Translations under genes and position numbers: made by a program
The notes under the pieces: generated by a model
Database searches by the model: none
What the model was told of the DNA's origin: nothing
Seen by the model: only the letters and a program-made list of their open reading frames with translations
Part shown: piece after piece, positions 6,819-14,352 of the stretch
Numbering within the stretch: the first letter of the stretch is position 1
Layout: every line of letters begins with the position of its first letter
Assembly (NCBI GenBank): GCA_003509545.1
Contig: DOLC01000025.1
Location: 1 to 20,514 of the forward strand
Length of the DNA: 20,514 bases
From: Peptococcaceae bacterium
Lineage (GTDB): Bacteria > Bacillota > DSM-521 > Neomoorellales > Neomoorellaceae
Direction of reading: 5' to 3'

Positions 6819-8240
6819 TTGATTAGAAAGGCTTTAGGGGGAGGGGCCATCCTCTTCTTTCTGTTGACATTTATCTTCTTCCCTTCGGCGGCGGGGGCGG
6901 GGGACCCCGGCCTTCCTGCCGTCAGGGTGCTCCTGGACAAGGGTCTCTCCAGGGTGGGTTTTGAGGCGGTACAGGGAGGTTACCGGCTGGTGGACGCCCA
7001 GGGGAAGGAATTCGCCCGGCCGGGCCCGGGTGAAACCTGGGAGGTCAGGCTGGAGGAAGGCCAGTTGAAACTCTACAAGGAGGGGCAACCTTTACCCCCC
7101 ATAAGGGCGGGAATGGTGGAGTTTAGGCCGGCGGACGATAAAGCCCTGAATGTCTTCAGGTATCAAGGGAAGCGCTATCGGGGAAGCCTCCGCGTACTGT
7201 ACGACGAGGGGAGCCTTGCGGCCGTCAATACCCTGGATTTGGAAGAATACCTTTACGGAGTAGTGGGAGCCGAAATGGGAACCGACGCCGGCCAGGAAGC
7301 CCTCAAAGCCCAGGCCGTGGTTTCCCGGACTTACGCCTTGAGCCGGATAAGGCCGGAGGCTCCTTACGACGTGACCGATGACACCTCCACCCAGCTTTAC
7401 CAGGGCTATGAGGCAGAACTGGTACCAGGGGCGGCTAAAGTAAAGGAAGCCGTAGATGCCACCCGCGGGCAAGTTATCTTTTATGAGGGCAAGCTCATAG
7501 AGGCCTACTTTCATTCCAATGCCGGCGGACATACCGAAGACAGCGAGAATGTGTGGTCGGCGGCCCTACCCTATCTACGAGGCGTCCCCTCTCCAGAGGA
7601 CGAGTATGCCCTTCAGTACGGCGGCTGGCCTGCCGACACCTACAGGTGGACTCTCATCCTGACCAGGGAAGAGGTTCAGAGGAGGGTGGAAGCCTGGTTG
7701 CAGAGGACGGGCCAAAAAACGGATATAGGGCCGGTTAGGGATCTGATAGTGACCCGGCAACGGGCGGACGGCACGGGGCCTACGGTATCCGGACGGGCAA
7801 CCCGGCTGGATATCGTAGGTGAGCGGGGTGAGGTCTCGGCCTTCCGTAACGCTATCCGGTCGGTCCTGGGCCTCAGGAGTACCCTGTTCACCCTGGAGGC
7901 GGATTCCACGGTGGCGGTGGTGGATGGGAGGGGGAACAGGCGACAGGTGAACTACGGCGGTGAACTGGTGGCCGTGGGGGCTGTAGCCGGCCCGGTGGCC
8001 GTGAACGGCGCGGCAGAGGAGTATGTGGTAGCCGGCCGGGACGGTAGCCGGACGGTGCCCAAGGTATTCCGCCAGGTAATTATCCAGGGCCGCGGCAACG
8101 GTCACGGCGTTGGCCTAAGCCAGTGGGGAGCCAGGGGCATGGCTGCGAAGGGGGATAGTTACCGGGAGATAATTGAACACTATTATAACCAGGGCCGCCG
8201 CGACGGAAAACTGGTAATTGCGCCCTTCACGGGGAGATAG
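6819..8240 (+). CDS. Secreted SpoIID/LytB-domain protein, probable peptidoglycan lytic transglycosylase
   Basis: 473 aa from TTG 6819 with GGGGGAAAGGG upstream. Residues 1-27 are a signal peptide (AILFFLLTFIFFPSAAGAG). The SpoIID/LytB domain starts near LRVLYDEGSLAAVNTLDLEEYLYGVVGAEMG; E152 in GAEMG occupies the catalytic glutamate position of SpoIID. Further family marks are QAVVSRTYAL, HSNAGGHTEDSENVW and the C-terminal NGHGVGLSQWGARGMA. It is longer than Bacillus SpoIID (about 340 aa), with an extra N-terminal beta-rich region (about 30-125) and an insert near 300-420. Whether it is the engulfment SpoIID or a vegetative paralogue is undecided; its position after sigI-rsgI hints at a cell-wall stress role. 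Confidence 0.88.
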   Translation: MIRKALGGGAILFFLLTFIFFPSAAGAGDPGLPAVRVLLDKGLSRVGFEAVQGGYRLVDAQGKEFARPGPGETWEVRLEEGQLKLYKEGQPLPPIRAGMVEFRPADDKALNVFRYQGKRYRGSLRVLYDEGSLAAVNTLDLEEYLYGVVGAEMGTDAGQEALKAQAVVSRTYALSRIRPEAPYDVTDDTSTQLYQGYEAELVPGAAKVKEAVDATRGQVIFYEGKLIEAYFHSNAGGHTEDSENVWSAALPYLRGVPSPEDEYALQYGGWPADTYRWTLILTREEVQRRVEAWLQRTGQKTDIGPVRDLIVTRQRADGTGPTVSGRATRLDIVGERGEVSAFRNAIRSVLGLRSTLFTLEADSTVAVVDGRGNRRQVNYGGELVAVGAVAGPVAVNGAAEEYVVAGRDGSRTVPKVFRQVIIQGRGNGHGVGLSQWGARGMAAKGDSYREIIEHYYNQGRRDGKLVIAPFTGR

Positions 8241-8241
8241 G

Positions 8242-9267
8242 ATGCGCGTCGAAGAATTCGATTATTACCTGCCCCCGGAATTGATAGCCCAGGAGCCCGT
8301 GGAGCCGCGGGATAGTTCGCGGCTTCTGGTGTTGCACCGCGCGGACGGCTGCCTGGAACACCGCCGTTTCTATGATCTGCCCCAATACCTGGAAAAGGGA
8401 GATGTTCTGGTGCTAAACGATACCCGGGTCATACCGGCTCGCCTCTTCGGCAGGAAAGCGGGCACGGGCGGCCGGGTTGAAGTGCTCCTTCTCAAGCCCT
8501 TGGGAGGAGACCGGTGGGAAACCCTGGTACGGCCCGGCCGCCGGGTACCGCCGGGTACCCGGCTTGTTTTCGGCACCGGAGAGCTCGAGGCCCGGGTATT
8601 GTCCGTTACCGAGGAAGGAGGGCGGGTACTGGAATTCGCCTATCAAGAAAGCTGGGAGGACCTCCTGGCCACGCTGGGGCGGGTGCCCCTTCCCCCTTAC
8701 ATCCGGCGGGAACTGGCAGATCCCGAGCGCTACCAGACGGTCTACGCCCGATATCCTGGTTCGGCGGCGTCTCCTACGGCCGGGCTCCACTTTACTCCCC
8801 GACTGCTAGAAGAGATAAAGGCAAAGGGCGTACAAGTGGTTTCGGTCTTACTACATGTGGGTCTGGGAACCTTCCGGCCGGTGAAGGAAGAAACCGTAGA
8901 AGAACACCGCATGCATGCCGAATACTTTGTTGTTTCCCCGAAGACGGCGGAGGTCGTCAACCGGGCCCGGGAAGGAAGTGGGCGGGTGGTGGCCGTGGGG
9001 ACCACGGTGGTGCGGACCTTGGAAACAGTGGCTACTCCGGAGGGCAGGATATCCCCGGGCGAGGGATATACGGACCTTTTCATATATCCCGGTTACTCCT
9101 TTAAGGCCGTTGACTGCCTGATTACCAATTTCCATTTGCCACGGTCCACCCTCCTCATGCTGGTGAGCGCCTTTGCCGGCCGTGAAAAGATCCTCCAGGC
9201 CTACCGGGTGGCCGTTGAAGAGGGCTACCGGTTTTTCAGTTTCGGGGATGCAATGCTCATCCTTTAA
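8242..9267 (+). CDS. queA: S-adenosylmethionine:tRNA ribosyltransferase-isomerase QueA
   Basis: 341 aa from ATG 8242, one base after the previous stop, with GGGGAGATAGG overlapping that stop as ribosome-binding site. Family signatures: FDYYLPPELIAQEP at the N-terminus, SRLLVL, VLNDTRVIPARLFG, the SAASPTAGLHFT core and the C-terminal TNFHLPRSTLLMLVSAFAG. QueA transfers the ribosyl part of S-adenosylmethionine to preQ1-modified tRNA to make epoxyqueuosine. The substrate is supplied by Tgt, encoded directly downstream, so the two form a queuosine unit. Confidence 0.97.
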   Translation: MRVEEFDYYLPPELIAQEPVEPRDSSRLLVLHRADGCLEHRRFYDLPQYLEKGDVLVLNDTRVIPARLFGRKAGTGGRVEVLLLKPLGGDRWETLVRPGRRVPPGTRLVFGTGELEARVLSVTEEGGRVLEFAYQESWEDLLATLGRVPLPPYIRRELADPERYQTVYARYPGSAASPTAGLHFTPRLLEEIKAKGVQVVSVLLHVGLGTFRPVKEETVEEHRMHAEYFVVSPKTAEVVNRAREGSGRVVAVGTTVVRTLETVATPEGRISPGEGYTDLFIYPGYSFKAVDCLITNFHLPRSTLLMLVSAFAGREKILQAYRVAVEEGYRFFSFGDAMLIL

Positions 9268-9282
9268 GGAGTGAAGGGGGCG

Positions 9283-10410
9283 GTGGCTGCTGTTACCTTT
9301 GAGGTGTTAAAGGAGGAAAAGACCTTCGGGGCCCGGTTGGGCCGCCTCTTAACCCCCCATGGGGTGGTCCATACCCCGGTTTTTATGCCAGTGGGCACCC
9401 AGGCTACGGTTAAAACCATGACGCCGGAAGAAGTGGAGGAACTGGGCGCGGAAATCATTCTAAGTAATACATATCACCTCTACCTGCGGCCGGGGGCGGA
9501 AATCATCCGGGAGGCCGGGGGATTGCACAAGTTTATGAACTGGCACCGGCCCATCCTCACCGACAGCGGGGGTTTCCAGGTTTTCAGCCTCTCCCCTCTA
9601 CGGGAGGTTCGGCCGGAGGGGGTGGTCTTCCGCTCCCATCTTGACGGCTCCACCCATTTTATGGGGCCGGAGGAATCCATAGCGGTGCAGGAAGCCCTGG
9701 GTTCGGATATAGCCATGGCCTTTGACGAATGCGTAGCCTATCCTGCCACTTACGAAGAGGTTGCGGCCGGAGTGGAACGCACCACCAGGTGGGCGGAGCG
9801 CTGCCTGACGGTCCACAGCCGGAAGGACCAGGCCCTTTTCGGGATCATCCAAGGGGGGACTTTTCCCGAACTCCGGCGGCGGAGCGCCCGGGAAATTACC
9901 TCCCTTGACTTCCCGGGCTATGGTATTGGAGGCTTGAGCGTGGGAGAACCTAAGGATGTGATGTATAGGATTCTGGAAGAACTGCGTGCCCTGTTGCCCG
10001 AGGACCGGCCGCGGTACCTGATGGGGGTGGGCTCGCCCGACTGCCTTATAGAAGGGGTTAAGAGGGGCATCGACATGTTCGATTGCGTTTTACCCACGCG
10101 CATCGCCCGCAACGGCACGGTGCTCACCAGCCGGGGCAAATTGGTGGTGCGCAACGCCGCCTATGCCCGGGACTTTAGACCCCTGGACCCCGAATGCGAC
10201 TGCTACGCCTGCCGGAATTTTTCGCGGGCCTACATCCGCCACCTCCTCAAGGCCAACGAGGTCCTGGGCTTGAGGTTGACGACCATTCACAACCTGCACT
10301 TTTCCCTCCGCCTGATGGAGCGCATCCGTCGGGCCATAGCCGACAACTGCCTGGAGGAAATGGCCCGGGAATTCTATGCCCGCTACAACAGCCCGGGAGA
10401 AAATTTATAA
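9283..10410 (+). CDS. tgt: Queuine/preQ1 tRNA-guanine transglycosylase Tgt
   Basis: 375 aa from GTG 9283; an in-frame GTG at 9271 directly abuts AAGGAG and is a less likely start. The TIM-barrel enzyme shows DSGGFQVFSL (D94, general acid/base), the GGLSVGEP substrate loop and DCVLPTRIARNGT (D267, nucleophile). The zinc site is CDCYAC plus TIHNLHF (C305, C307, C310, H336); spacing between D267 and C305 and between C305 and H336 equals that of the structurally known enzyme. It exchanges guanine-34 of GUN-anticodon tRNAs for preQ1 in bacteria. It begins 15 bases after queA. Confidence 0.97.
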   Translation: MAAVTFEVLKEEKTFGARLGRLLTPHGVVHTPVFMPVGTQATVKTMTPEEVEELGAEIILSNTYHLYLRPGAEIIREAGGLHKFMNWHRPILTDSGGFQVFSLSPLREVRPEGVVFRSHLDGSTHFMGPEESIAVQEALGSDIAMAFDECVAYPATYEEVAAGVERTTRWAERCLTVHSRKDQALFGIIQGGTFPELRRRSAREITSLDFPGYGIGGLSVGEPKDVMYRILEELRALLPEDRPRYLMGVGSPDCLIEGVKRGIDMFDCVLPTRIARNGTVLTSRGKLVVRNAAYARDFRPLDPECDCYACRNFSRAYIRHLLKANEVLGLRLTTIHNLHFSLRLMERIRRAIADNCLEEMAREFYARYNSPGENL

Positions 10411-10463
10411 GGGCGAAAGGTGTTATCCGTCTTTTGTCGAAAGGAATAAGGGGAGGTGATGTT

Positions 10464-10745
10464 ATGGAGCAGGCCCAGGGATGGGGGCTGACCATTTTTT
10501 ACCTGGTCTTCTTTTTTGCCATCTTTTACCTATTAATCATCCGGCCCCAGCAGAAACAACAGAAAAGGCGCCAGGAAATGATCAGCAAGTTAAAGGTGGA
10601 CGACCGGGTAGTAACCATCGGCGGCCTCCACGGGCGTATTACCAAAATCAAGGATGATACGGTAATGCTGCGCATTGCCGACAAGGTTGAAGTGGAAGTA
10701 AATAAGAACGCCATCTCTTACGTGCCCGGCCAGGAGGCGAAGTAA
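10464..10745 (+). CDS. yajC: Sec translocase accessory subunit YajC
   Basis: 93 aa from ATG 10464 after GGGGAGGTGAT; the frame is open far upstream into tgt but without family character. One membrane helix (about 9-26) is followed by the signature IIRPQQKQQK and a small cytoplasmic domain (VVTIGGLHGRITKIKDDTV). YajC associates with SecDF and YidC at the translocon. It lies in the classical tgt-yajC-secD-secF order, interrupted here by an HD-domain gene. Confidence 0.96.
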   Translation: MEQAQGWGLTIFYLVFFFAIFYLLIIRPQQKQQKRRQEMISKLKVDDRVVTIGGLHGRITKIKDDTVMLRIADKVEVEVNKNAISYVPGQEAK

Positions 10746-10748
10746 TCC

Positions 10749-11414
10749 TTGGCTCAGGTAACCCTGGAAGAGGTTAAGAAAGATCCGGAAGTAGAGGTTT
10801 TGATCCGGCAAGGCAACCGTCATCTGGAGGTTTTGGGTTACACCGAGCATGGCCACCGCCATTTGAGCCTGGTGGCCAGTATTAGTTATAACGTCCTCCA
10901 CCGGCTGGGCTATCCGCAACGCATGGCCGAGTTAGCCTCTATTGCGGGCTACCTCCACGATATAGGTAATGTCGTCAGCAGGGAGAATCACGGCCAGGCA
11001 GGGGCCTTACTGGCGTACCGTATTCTGTCCCGGTTGGGCATGGTACCGGAGGAGACGGCCCTTATTATGGGGGCCATCGGCAACCACGAGGAGGCCTACG
11101 GCCAGGCGGTAAATGCAGTGGCGGCCGCCCTGATCCTGGCCGACAAATCCGACGTCCACCGTTCCAGGGTCCGGAATACAGAGCCGGCCACCTTCGACAT
11201 CCACGACCGGGTAAACTACGCGGTAGAACACTCCTTCCTCCGGGTGGAGGAAAAGGAGAAAACCATCACCCTGGAACTCAAGATCGATTTGGGTATAAGC
11301 AACCCGGCGGAGTACTTCGAGATTTTCCTGACGCGCATGATGATGTGCCGCCGGGCGGCGGCCTTTCTGGGATGCCAGTTCGGCCTGGTAATTAATAACG
11401 CCCGCCTCCTTTAA
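10749..11414 (+). CDS. HD-domain metal-dependent phosphohydrolase family protein
   Basis: 221 aa from TTG 10749, three bases after yajC, with CAGGAGGCGAAG inside the end of yajC as ribosome-binding site. HD motifs are intact: HGHRH (H34-H38), GYLHDIGN (H70-D71), IGNHEE (H113) and LADKSDVHRSR (D132). It is thus likely to bind two metals and hydrolyse a phosphoester, perhaps a nucleotide; the substrate cannot be inferred. The C-terminal portion (about 150-221, KEKTITLELKID and a following helix) is not a domain I recognise. The context between yajC and secD may reflect co-transcription rather than a secretion role. Confidence 0.85.
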   Translation: MAQVTLEEVKKDPEVEVLIRQGNRHLEVLGYTEHGHRHLSLVASISYNVLHRLGYPQRMAELASIAGYLHDIGNVVSRENHGQAGALLAYRILSRLGMVPEETALIMGAIGNHEEAYGQAVNAVAAALILADKSDVHRSRVRNTEPATFDIHDRVNYAVEHSFLRVEEKEKTITLELKIDLGISNPAEYFEIFLTRMMMCRRAAAFLGCQFGLVINNARLL

Positions 11415-11415
11415 A

Positions 11416-11444
11416 TTGACATCAGCGTAGGGGAGAACTATAAT
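11416..11444 (+). promoter_or_regulatory. Perfect consensus sigma-A promoter upstream of secD
   Basis: TTGACA (11416-11421), exactly 17 bases, TATAAT (11439-11444): both hexamers match consensus at every position with optimal spacing. It begins one base after the HD-gene stop codon. Transcription would start near 11451, about 35 bases before the secD TTG start. Confidence 0.88.
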
Positions 11445-11485
11445 TTTGTGGTTAGTTCGGCCGTGCAGCAGAGGGGGAAGGGAGT

Positions 11486-12757
11486 TTGACGGGAGGAAGT
11501 AAAAAAATCTTTAGGGCCATCGCGGTTTTTCTGGCCATTCTGGCCTTGGGGGTAGGTGTTCTACCCCCTTTACTCCGGTCTATGAACTTGGGGCTGGACT
11601 TAAGGGGCGGAGTGCACATCGTGGTGGAGGCCAAGGACACTCCCGACCACCAGGTGACGGACGAGGATATGGAAGCCCTGCGCCAGGTGATGAGGAGCCG
11701 GGTGGACGAATTGGGCCTCGCCGAGCCCCTGATCCAGCGGGAGGGCAGCCGCCGGCTCATCATCGAGCTGGCGGGGATCGGCGATCCTGAAGAGGCCGTT
11801 AAGGTGATCGGGAAGACCGCCCTCCTAGAGTTTAAGACCGCCGACGGCCGGGTGGTAGTAAGCGGTAAGGATTTAAGGGATGCCAAGGCCATTATCGACC
11901 AGCAGACCAACGAGCCCATGGTAACCCTGAGGTTCAATGACGAGGGGACCAGGAAGTTTGCCGAAGTTACGGCCGAACTGGTAAGGGAATACAGCCTGAA
12001 CGATCCGCGGAGGCATATAGGGATTTATTTGGATGGTGAACTCCTAACCAATCCCGTGGTACGGGAGGCTATTCCCAGCGGCGAAGCGGTAATCAGCGGC
12101 GGGTTTGCCGATTACAAGGAGGCGGCCGAACTCGCAGCCCTCTTGCGGGGTGGGGCCCTGCCGGTGCCCGTTGAGATAGAGGAGCGCCGGGCCGTGGGTC
12201 CGACCCTGGGACAAGACTCCCTGGTTAAAAGCAAAAAGGCCATCGTCGTGGGACTGGTCGCCATCGCCCTTTTCATGCTCGTCGTATACCGTTTGCCCGG
12301 CCTGGTGGCCAATTTTTCTCTCATTGTTTACGCCGTAATCGTTCTGGCCGCTTTGTGGGCCCTCAAGGCCACCTTGACCCTGCCGGGCATCGTCGGTTTG
12401 CTTTTGTCCGTAGGCATGGCGGTGGATGCCAACATTATTATCTACGAGCGCCTGAAGGAAGAGTTGCGGAAGGGCAAGACCCTTCGTGCCGCGGTCGAGG
12501 CGGGCTTTACCAGGGCCTTTCGCACTATTTTCGACTCTAACACTACGACCGTATTGGCCGCTGTAGTTCTTTACTTCCTGGGGAGCGGGACCATTCGGGG
12601 TTTTGCCATTACCCTCACTTTGGGTATCGCGGCCAGCATGTTTACGGCTATTACCCTCACCAGGTTCTTATTGCGCCTCCTTGTGAATATTCCGGCCTTC
12701 CAGGACGTGCGGCTGTACGGAGTGAGCCGGGAACCTTCGTTTGAGGCAGAGGGGTGA
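11486..12757 (+). CDS. secD: Protein translocase subunit SecD
   Basis: 423 aa from TTG 11486, preceded by GGGGGAAGGGAG. Layout: first membrane helix (about 9-31), the LGLDLRGGVHIVVEAKD motif, the extracytoplasmic P1 domain (about 50-240, including EMEALRQVMRSRVDELG-like helix and IIELAGI), then five membrane helices with the proton-relay region VGMAVDANIIIYERLKEE and FDSNTTTVLAA. With SecF it uses the proton gradient to finish protein export. SecD and SecF are separate genes here, not fused as in Bacillus subtilis. It has its own strong promoter. Confidence 0.97.
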   Translation: MTGGSKKIFRAIAVFLAILALGVGVLPPLLRSMNLGLDLRGGVHIVVEAKDTPDHQVTDEDMEALRQVMRSRVDELGLAEPLIQREGSRRLIIELAGIGDPEEAVKVIGKTALLEFKTADGRVVVSGKDLRDAKAIIDQQTNEPMVTLRFNDEGTRKFAEVTAELVREYSLNDPRRHIGIYLDGELLTNPVVREAIPSGEAVISGGFADYKEAAELAALLRGGALPVPVEIEERRAVGPTLGQDSLVKSKKAIVVGLVAIALFMLVVYRLPGLVANFSLIVYAVIVLAALWALKATLTLPGIVGLLLSVGMAVDANIIIYERLKEELRKGKTLRAAVEAGFTRAFRTIFDSNTTTVLAAVVLYFLGSGTIRGFAITLTLGIAASMFTAITLTRFLLRLLVNIPAFQDVRLYGVSREPSFEAEG

Positions 12758-12763
12758 AGGCTG

Positions 12764-13663
12764 TTGGACTTCGTAGGTAAACGCAAGCTCTGGTATCTCC
12801 TTTCTTTGCTAGTGATTATTCCGGGGATTATGGCCATGGCCACCCAGCGGCCTCCGTTAAACCTGGGCATCGACTTTACCGGCGGAAACCTGTTACAGGT
12901 AAGATTTGAGCAGCCGGTGGAGACGTCCCAGGTGCGGGAGGCTTTGAGGGAGTTTAACCTGGAGCAGGCCGCCCTTCAGCCGGTCGGCCCCAACGAGTTC
13001 TTGCTCCGGACCCCGGTGCTGACGGAAGAAGAAAGCACCGCGCTGCTGGAAAGAATGGAGGAAAAGTTCGGCAGCCTTGAGGTTCAGCGAAATGAGAAGG
13101 TGGGCGCGGTAATCGGCGCCGAACTAACCCGGAAGGGCCTTTACGCCCTGGCCCTGGCGGCGGTGTTAATGGTTATTTATATAGGGATCCGTTTTGAATT
13201 CCTCTTCGGTATTGCCGCTGTGGTGGCCCTACTCCACGATGTGCTGGTCACCGTAGGACTTTTCGCCCTCTTCCGGTGGGAGATCAACAGCGCCTTCGTG
13301 GCCGCCATCCTCACCATCATCGGGTATTCCCTCAACGATACCATTGTGGTCTTCGACCGGATCCGGGAGAACCTCCGGATGCGTAAGAAGGAGAGTTTGG
13401 AGGAGCTGGTGAACAAGAGTATTGCCCAGAGTCTGGTCCGGTGTATTAACACTATGGTGGCCGTGGCCCTGGCCCTGCTGTCCCTGCTTATCTTAGGGGG
13501 AGATACCACCAAGGGCTTTGCCCTGGCCCTTCTCATCGGCAGCCTGAGCGGCACCTACTCGTCAATCTTTACCGCCAGCCCCTTGTGGGTCGATTTGCGC
13601 AACCTAGTCCGTGAACGGAAGAGGGCCGCCCGCGCCAAAGTTCGCCGGGCGACGTCCCCTTAA
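12764..13663 (+). CDS. secF: Protein translocase subunit SecF
   Basis: 299 aa from TTG 12764, six bases after secD, with AGGGGTGAAGG overlapping the secD stop. The first membrane helix is followed by LGIDFTGGNLLQVRFEQP, the small P4 domain, and a five-helix core with SLNDTIVVFDRIRENLR, the SecF proton-pathway signature. It ends in a basic tail (VRERKRAARAKVRR). Partner of SecD in the translocon. Confidence 0.97.
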   Translation: MDFVGKRKLWYLLSLLVIIPGIMAMATQRPPLNLGIDFTGGNLLQVRFEQPVETSQVREALREFNLEQAALQPVGPNEFLLRTPVLTEEESTALLERMEEKFGSLEVQRNEKVGAVIGAELTRKGLYALALAAVLMVIYIGIRFEFLFGIAAVVALLHDVLVTVGLFALFRWEINSAFVAAILTIIGYSLNDTIVVFDRIRENLRMRKKESLEELVNKSIAQSLVRCINTMVAVALALLSLLILGGDTTKGFALALLIGSLSGTYSSIFTASPLWVDLRNLVRERKRAARAKVRRATSP

Positions 13664-13676
13664 GGAGGCGCCAAGG

Positions 13677-14132
13677 GTGCTCTTCCTGTGGGGGATATTC
13701 CTGAGCGCAGTTTTGGCCGCTGGCCTGTTCTATCCGCGGACAGGCCTGTTTGTCCTTCTGGCGGCCATTTTGACTTATAGCCTACATGCACCCCCTACGG
13801 GCCTGATGCTTATACTGTTACTGATAGGGGTGGTTTTGGCCGCGGGGTTGGCAGCGTTACCGCGGCTGTTAGGTCCCCGGCGTCTTTCGGACCCCGCCCG
13901 GGTCATGGCCGCGGGCCTGGCCGCCCTGCTGGTGGGCGGGGCCCTGGCGGGGCCCCGCTGGGGAGTGGCCCTGTCCGGCCTGGCCGGCGCACGGGAATTG
14001 CTGCTCCTCAAAGAACAGGGCCGGTGGAGGCAGTACCGGGGGCTGTTGGTGGCATGGTTGGCCCCTCGGCTGGGTTTTTTTATCCTGTGGGTCCTCCATC
14101 TGGTCCAGGTGGCCGGTTCCCGGCCGGGGTAA
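13677..14132 (+). CDS. Small integral membrane protein, possibly DUF456-like
   Basis: 151 aa from GTG 13677, placed 8 bases after AAGGAGG (13662-13668), which overlaps the secF stop. Four or five hydrophobic segments (about 2-16, 21-35, 42-62, 76-92, 125-145). The stretch ALAGPRWGVALSGLAG followed by a polar loop and a last hydrophobic helix recalls the GP-x-x-G-A pattern of DUF456, but the likeness is weak. The polar loop KEQGRWRQYRG is positively charged and probably cytoplasmic. Function unknown; co-transcription with secDF is likely from the 13-base spacing. Confidence 0.68.
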   Translation: MLFLWGIFLSAVLAAGLFYPRTGLFVLLAAILTYSLHAPPTGLMLILLLIGVVLAAGLAALPRLLGPRRLSDPARVMAAGLAALLVGGALAGPRWGVALSGLAGARELLLLKEQGRWRQYRGLLVAWLAPRLGFFILWVLHLVQVAGSRPG

Positions 14133-14135
14133 AGG

Positions 14136-14165
14136 TTGCGGTTCGGCGGTTTTCAGTGTTACAAT
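14136..14165 (+). promoter_or_regulatory. Extended -10 promoter of the CDF transporter gene
   Basis: TGTTACAAT (14157-14165) is an extended -10 element (TG-n-TACAAT). It lies 18 bases from TTGCGG (14136-14141), whose first three bases match the -35 consensus. It starts four bases after the preceding stop codon. The transcript would begin near 14172 and carry about 180 bases of leader. Confidence 0.6.
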
Positions 14166-14294
14166 GGGAACAAGGCGGTAGAAGGACAACGGCCGGGCAG
14201 GCAGGGATGGCCCTGTCGGGCCTAGGGGATAATCGACCCCAGGTCGGGACGGCGGGGGAGGCCCGGGCGGGCTGGGGAAAGTACCGGGGCCCTA
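14166..14294 (+). promoter_or_regulatory. GC-rich structured leader of the CDF gene (candidate attenuator or riboswitch)
   Basis: Stem 1: CAGGG (14202-14206) and CCCTG (14211-14215) around ATGG, closed by GGCC (14191-14194) and GGCC (14219-14222). Stem 2: CCT-GGGG with CCCC-AGG (14221-14243, one bulged A). An alternative 7-bp pairing of CCTAGGG (14221-14227) with CCCTAGG (14290-14296) would break stem 2 and take two bases of the terminator stem. GCCCGGGC at 14261-14268 is a perfect palindrome. Czc/NiCo-type and other metal riboswitches precede CDF genes in related bacteria, but I could not match a known consensus. Confidence 0.45.
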
Positions 14295-14330
14295 GGACTT
14301 CATCGAGAGACGGATGAAGTCCAATTTTTT
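14295..14330 (+). terminator. Intrinsic terminator overlapping the apparent CDF start
   Basis: GGACTTCATC (14295-14304), loop GAGAGACG, GATGAAGTCC (14313-14322), a perfect 10-bp stem followed by AATTTTTT (14323-14330). This is a textbook rho-independent terminator. It can end read-through from secDF, attenuate transcription from 14136-14165, or both. The ATG at 14314 lies in its 3' arm. Confidence 0.85.
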
Positions 14331-14352
14331 AGATGTCGAGGGGACGATTGGT

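Noticed and set aside
14166..14330. Assignment to the NiCo (czcD) or yybP-ykoY riboswitch class
   Set aside because: The layout fits, but I could not line up the invariant residues from memory, so only a generic attenuator is claimed.
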